This document shows positions 5,175 through 8,447 of a DNA stretch of 8,447 bases, one piece after another. Origin of the DNA: Synechococcales cyanobacterium PMM_0085 (GTDB lineage Bacteria; Cyanobacteriota; Cyanobacteriia; Elainellales; Elainellaceae); the NCBI GenBank assembly GCA_949127705.1, contig CASBQJ010000127.1, forward strand, positions 1 to 8,447. The letters are read 5' to 3'. Numbering within the stretch: position 1 is the stretch's first letter; every line of letters starts with the position of its first letter. The position numbers and the translations under genes were made by a program. The notes under the pieces are model-generated. The model did no database searches. It was not told the origin of the DNA and saw nothing but the letters and a program-made list of their open reading frames with translations.

Positions 5175-5879
5175 ATGTTGCTCTTGCAATTTAGTACGTC
5201 TCACTATTGCCGAAAAGCCCGACTGGCACTGGGATATAAGCAGTTAGCTTATACCGTTGAAAATTTGACCCCTGGCTTGCATGCGCTCAAGCTTCAGCCG
5301 CTGACGGGCACGACGACGGTGCCTGTGCTGCTGCCGCAATTGGCAGGGCAGCCTGAAGCGATCGCCGACTCTACCCATATTTTCGAATTTCTCGATACCT
5401 ATCAGCCTGACCCGCCGCTGTACCCTAGCGATCCAGCGCTCCGGCTGGAAACGCAGATTTTGGAAGACTGGTTCGATGAAAGCATTGGCACCGCTACCCG
5501 GTTTGTGTACTACGACTATCGAGCCAACGCCGGCAAGCAAATCGACCCGTCGCTATTCAGTCAGGCCGTCATTCAAATTGTGCGCCGACAGTATGGCATC
5601 AACCCAGCGCGAGTCAAACTGGCGGGCGATCGCCTCAGTCAAGCCCTAGCGTTTCTAGAGGGGCGATGGCCGCCGACATCGTTTTTGGTGGGCGATCGCC
5701 TCACCGCTGCCGACCTGACCGCCGCCGCGCTGCTGAGTCCGCTGGCTCTTTTACCCCATTACCTGCAATCTTACCCCTGGCTGTTTGAACACATTACCCA
5801 GGTGCATGATCACTGTAATACCGCCTTGCCGCCTGGACTGGAACCGCCGCTGACGACGGCACAGGACGGGCAGCTCTAA
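5175..5879 (+). CDS. Glutathione S-transferase family protein
   Basis: From ATG 5175 the product is 234 aa, the usual length for a soluble GST. The N-terminal thioredoxin-like domain (about 1-80) starts LLLQFSTSHYCRKARLAL, with Cys12 in the position of the second Cys of a glutaredoxin CxxC. A Val-cis-Pro is expected at TTVPVLL (Pro50). ADSTHIFEFLD carries Asp65-Ser66, the usual contact for the gamma-glutamyl part of glutathione. The helical C-terminal domain contains FLVGDRLTAADLTAAALL, matching the GST N-capping box and hydrophobic staple (T-A-A-D). The protein should be cytosolic, conjugating or reducing with glutathione. Cys12 suggests a thiol-type chemistry, while the substrate is unknown. 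The frame is open far upstream through the lipoprotein gene, but that part is a shadow. GTG at 5163 is a possible alternative start. It converges on the phosphatase gene, with 51 bases between stops. Confidence 0.88.
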   Translation: MLLLQFSTSHYCRKARLALGYKQLAYTVENLTPGLHALKLQPLTGTTTVPVLLPQLAGQPEAIADSTHIFEFLDTYQPDPPLYPSDPALRLETQILEDWFDESIGTATRFVYYDYRANAGKQIDPSLFSQAVIQIVRRQYGINPARVKLAGDRLSQALAFLEGRWPPTSFLVGDRLTAADLTAAALLSPLALLPHYLQSYPWLFEHITQVHDHCNTALPPGLEPPLTTAQDGQL

Positions 5880-5933
5880 GCATTAGGATTAGAGCATTAG
5901 GATTAAAGCACTAGGGTTAAAGCATTAGGATTA
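5879..5933. repeat. 14-bp tandem repeat filling the gap between convergent genes
   Basis: Four units begin at 5879, 5893, 5907 and 5921. Unit 2 is AGCATTAGGATTAA; unit 1 differs only in the last base, unit 3 at two positions, and unit 4 matches for its 13 bases before the array ends. The array starts on the last A of the GST stop codon and ends on the bases that form the stop codon of the minus-strand phosphatase (TTA, 5931-5933), so it is the whole intergenic region. No spacers are present and no terminator hairpin is seen. Confidence 0.88.
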
Positions 5934-8447
5934 TTTCCGCTTGAACACCAGTAGCGTAATGTCGTCATAGACTTTGTGGGTGCCAATGTGGTGGCGCACA
6001 TCGGCAATCACAGCCTGCCGAACGGCGATCGCTCCCTGCTGCCAATGCTGGCTGACCACCGCACACAGTCGCTCTAGGCCGTAGTAGTGGCGATCGCTGT
6101 CTTCTGCTTCGGTAATCCCATCTGTGTATAGAACGATGCCATCGTCTGGTTGCAGCCGAATTTCGACCTGGTCAATAAAGCTGCGAATATCGTCTACCAA
6201 ACCCAGTGGCAACCCCAAATCATTCGTGTCTACGCGTTCCACCGTGCTGTTGGCTCGCACCACCAAAATTTCTTCGTGTTGCCCGCTGAGGTGCAGGTTG
6301 CCGTCGTGATAGTCGAGCAAGGCTAAGGTGGTGCTTTTGCCGCTGTTCATCCGCTGCACGTTGTCGTAGATGGCGCGGTTTAGGGCATAGAAAAATGGCT
6401 GAACTCGCGTTTCATTGGTGGCTAACATCGTGCGCACAGCGGTTTGTACCATCAGCATTAACATGCCGCTTTCCAGCCCATGCCCCGTGACATCGCCAAT
6501 GCCAAAAATGACTCGCCCCTCGTGCTGAATCACGTCATAGTAGTCGCCACCGACCTCGTCTGCGGGTTCCATAAACCCAGCAATGTCTAACCCTGGAATT
6601 TGCTCCAGTTCTTCGGCGCGGGGCAACATCATCTGCTGAAGCTGTCGGGTAATGGCCAGTTCGGCACCCATGCGCAAGTTTTCACTTTGCAGTTGGGCAT
6701 TGAGCTGGGTAATTTTTTGATTGGCCGTAGCCAGCTGGCTCATGCTTTCTTGCAGGGCAATCTCTGCCTGTTTGCGCTGGGTAATGTCTTCCACAATCCC
6801 TTCGTAGTAGAGCAGAACGCCGTTGGCATCTAGCACTGCCCGCGATTGTTCAGAAATCCAAACGACGCTGCCATCTCTGCGGTAGATCTGAGACTCAAAA
6901 TTGGCGGCTCTCCCCTGTGTCTGCATCAACTGGGTAAATTCGACGCGGCGGGCTGGATCAACATAGAGCTGTTGCTGGATATTCCCGCGATTTTGAATCA
7001 GCTCTGCGGGCGTATCGTAGCCGTAAATCTTGGCTAGAGCCGGATTGGCGCTGAGGTATTGGCCATTAGGGGTGGTCTGGAAAATGCCGCTGACGGCATT
7101 TTCCACAATGCTGCGGTAGCGTTCTTCGGCATCTTGTAACTGCTGCTCGGCGCGTTTTCGATCGCTAATATCAAAGCCAACTGCCAGGATTTCAGTCAGG
7201 TCACCCCGCTCATCCATTACGCCTTTGTTGGACCATTTAATCCAGAGGCGATCGCCATTCTTGCAAATATTTTCATTCTCCACATCGCGATATGCATCAG
7301 GATTGTGGTTAATCTCCTCAATTAATCTGCGCAGATTGCGCCCAGAGCTTTCAGTTTCGGGCACCAGGGTGCCCATGATATTGCGCCCAATCAGTTCAGC
7401 TTCTGTAAAGCCCAGCGCCTTTAGTCCATAGTGATTCAAGAAGGTAATCCGGCCTTCCCGACTCCAGCGCAAGATAAACGAATTGGCGCTTTGAACCAGC
7501 TCTCGATATTGAAACTCGCTGCGCCGCAGGTCTTCAGCCACCCGTTTGGCCTCGGTGATGTCTTCCATCATGGCAATGGTGAGGGTCAGTTCGCCCGATG
7601 GGTCGCGCACGGCAGACAGGGTAAGACGCACCCAAACGGGCTGGCCGTCTTTGCGGATATAGCGCTTTTCCAGTTGGTACGAGTCGCGTTGACCTGCCAG
7701 CAGCTCTTCTAGCAGCGCTAGGTCGGCGTCGAGGTCGTCGGGGTGAGTGTATTGGGTAAAGCGGAGGGCGCGCAGTTCTGCGGTGGTGTAGCCCAAGATC
7801 GCTTCAACGGCTGGGTTCGATTCGATTAAGCTGCCGTCTGCCCGGTTGACGCCCATGCCAATGGCCGAGTGTTCAAAGACGGCGCGAAAGCGGTCTTCGC
7901 TGCCCATCAGAGCCAGTTCGGTGCGTTTGCGATCGCTAATATCTCGAATCACCCAAACGACGGTGTCGTCGTCTAATGGCGAAATGCTGCCGTTAAACCA
8001 GCACTCGGTATCGTCAATCAGCAGGCTGTACTCTATTTTGATCGCCTCCTGTAAGTCGAGGCTTTGCTGGGTGTAGACCAAAAAGCGATCGGCAATCTCG
8101 GTGGGAAACAGCTCGTGGAAGGTGCGGCCAATCTTCTCATCGCGCGTGTGTGACAAAAAATCCGAATTGGCTGAAGGAATCCTGAGACAGCGCCCTTGGC
8201 GATCGTGCACGATAATTAGCTCATCTACTGAGGCGATAATTGCCTGTAGCTCAGTACAGGTGTCATGCAGCGCTTGTGCAGTTTTTTGGCGCTCTTCTTG
8301 TTCGGCAAGCACTGCCGCCAGGGTCGTTTCTAGGGCAATGGTGCGCTGTTCTAGCTGCTGGGCTTTTTGAATCCATTGAGGTACATCGGCCAAGACATGG
8401 CGGACGGCGGGCGCTAGGTGCAGCGGCGAATCTTCTACACCCAGCCA
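5931..8447 (-). CDS. Multi-PAS SpoIIE/RsbU-type PP2C protein phosphatase, N-terminus outside window
   Basis: The frame runs from the right edge to TAA at 5933-5931. A TTG at 8393 would give 820 aa, but the frame stays open to 8447 with plausible protein (WLGVEDSPLHLAPAVRHV), so the true start is probably beyond the window. Counting from that TTG: coiled coil about 7-50, then four PAS/PAC units at about 45-155, 165-285, 292-415 and 424-542. Each ends in a DIS/DIT-x-(R/A)-K motif (DISDRKR, DITEAKR, DISDRKR, DITQRKQ). A second coiled coil spans 543-580. A SpoIIE phosphatase follows at about 600-818 with metal-binding EVGGDYYD (D617), GDVTGHG (D634), YTDGITEA (D758) and DDIT (D811). All catalytic positions are present. 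The family dephosphorylates STAS anti-anti-sigma proteins in partner-switching pathways. The PAS units presumably sense redox, light or a ligand. It has no membrane segment in view, and no kinase or STAS partner gene is in the window. Confidence 0.94.
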   Translation of the reverse strand, partial: WLGVEDSPLHLAPAVRHVLADVPQWIQKAQQLEQRTIALETTLAAVLAEQEERQKTAQALHDTCTELQAIIASVDELIIVHDRQGRCLRIPSANSDFLSHTRDEKIGRTFHELFPTEIADRFLVYTQQSLDLQEAIKIEYSLLIDDTECWFNGSISPLDDDTVVWVIRDISDRKRTELALMGSEDRFRAVFEHSAIGMGVNRADGSLIESNPAVEAILGYTTAELRALRFTQYTHPDDLDADLALLEELLAGQRDSYQLEKRYIRKDGQPVWVRLTLSAVRDPSGELTLTIAMMEDITEAKRVAEDLRRSEFQYRELVQSANSFILRWSREGRITFLNHYGLKALGFTEAELIGRNIMGTLVPETESSGRNLRRLIEEINHNPDAYRDVENENICKNGDRLWIKWSNKGVMDERGDLTEILAVGFDISDRKRAEQQLQDAEERYRSIVENAVSGIFQTTPNGQYLSANPALAKIYGYDTPAELIQNRGNIQQQLYVDPARRVEFTQLMQTQGRAANFESQIYRRDGSVVWISEQSRAVLDANGVLLYYEGIVEDITQRKQAEIALQESMSQLATANQKITQLNAQLQSENLRMGAELAITRQLQQMMLPRAEELEQIPGLDIAGFMEPADEVGGDYYDVIQHEGRVIFGIGDVTGHGLESGMLMLMVQTAVRTMLATNETRVQPFFYALNRAIYDNVQRMNSGKSTTLALLDYHDGNLHLSGQHEEILVVRANSTVERVDTNDLGLPLGLVDDIRSFIDQVEIRLQPDDGIVLYTDGITEAEDSDRHYYGLERLCAVVSQHWQQGAIAVRQAVIADVRHHIGTHKVYDDITLLVFKRK

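Noticed and set aside
5879..5933. CRISPR array
   Set aside because: Units are 14 bp and directly abutting, with no spacers and no cas genes.
6124..8370. Plus-strand frames within the phosphatase gene
   Set aside because: They are antisense shadows of the PAS and SpoIIE domains and have no motif of their own.
1..8447. Mobile element or defence island
   Set aside because: No transposase, integrase, flanking terminal repeats, nuclease or known defence gene is visible; HIP1 sites run through most of the window, arguing for resident chromosome.

Overview
The window looks like cyanobacterial chromosome. By eye I count at least 14 copies of the HIP1 octamer GCGATCGC (for example at 105, 433, 937, 1516, 2205, 2817, 4460, 5358, 5626, 5692, 6025, 6090, 7248 and 7929), where about 0.1 would be expected by chance. 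The gene families agree: a NicO-type nickel/cobalt transporter with a His-rich loop, a PilB/GspE motor ATPase, a multi-PAS SpoIIE-type phosphatase, and a secreted protein with a Cys-pair motif I associate with cyanobacteria. No rRNA, tRNA, CRISPR array, integrase or transposase is visible.

Layout. 1-669 (+): 3' part of the His-rich metal transporter, cut by the left edge. 742-1173 (+): small secreted protein of unknown role. 1254-2969 (+): GspE/PilB-family ATPase with all its core motifs and a zinc-finger-type cysteine quartet. 2970-3162: spacer with a long stem-loop and a perfect 16-bp-arm palindrome. 3163-3420 (+): small GlsB/YeaQ-type membrane protein. Convergent to it are two minus-strand genes, 3463-3672 (69-aa helical protein) and 3718-4527 (269-aa protein with a papain-like Cys/His/Asp pattern). 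4528-4927: an AT-richer spacer holding an open frame with no good start codon, probably a gene remnant. 4928-5062 (+): 44-aa lipoprotein ended by a strong intrinsic terminator. 5175-5879 (+): glutathione S-transferase family protein. 5879-5933: four 14-bp tandem repeats between two converging stop codons. 5931-8447 (-): PAS-PAS-PAS-PAS-SpoIIE phosphatase whose N-terminus lies beyond the right edge.

The genes do not form one pathway. They read as mostly independent, short transcription units: metal export, a type IV pilus-class motor, envelope stress, GST chemistry, and a sensor phosphatase of the partner-switching type. I see no complete undescribed multi-gene system. The best candidates for something new are the papain-like protein at 3718-4527 with its small downstream neighbour, the start-less open frame at 4544-4840, and the palindrome in front of the GlsB-like gene.
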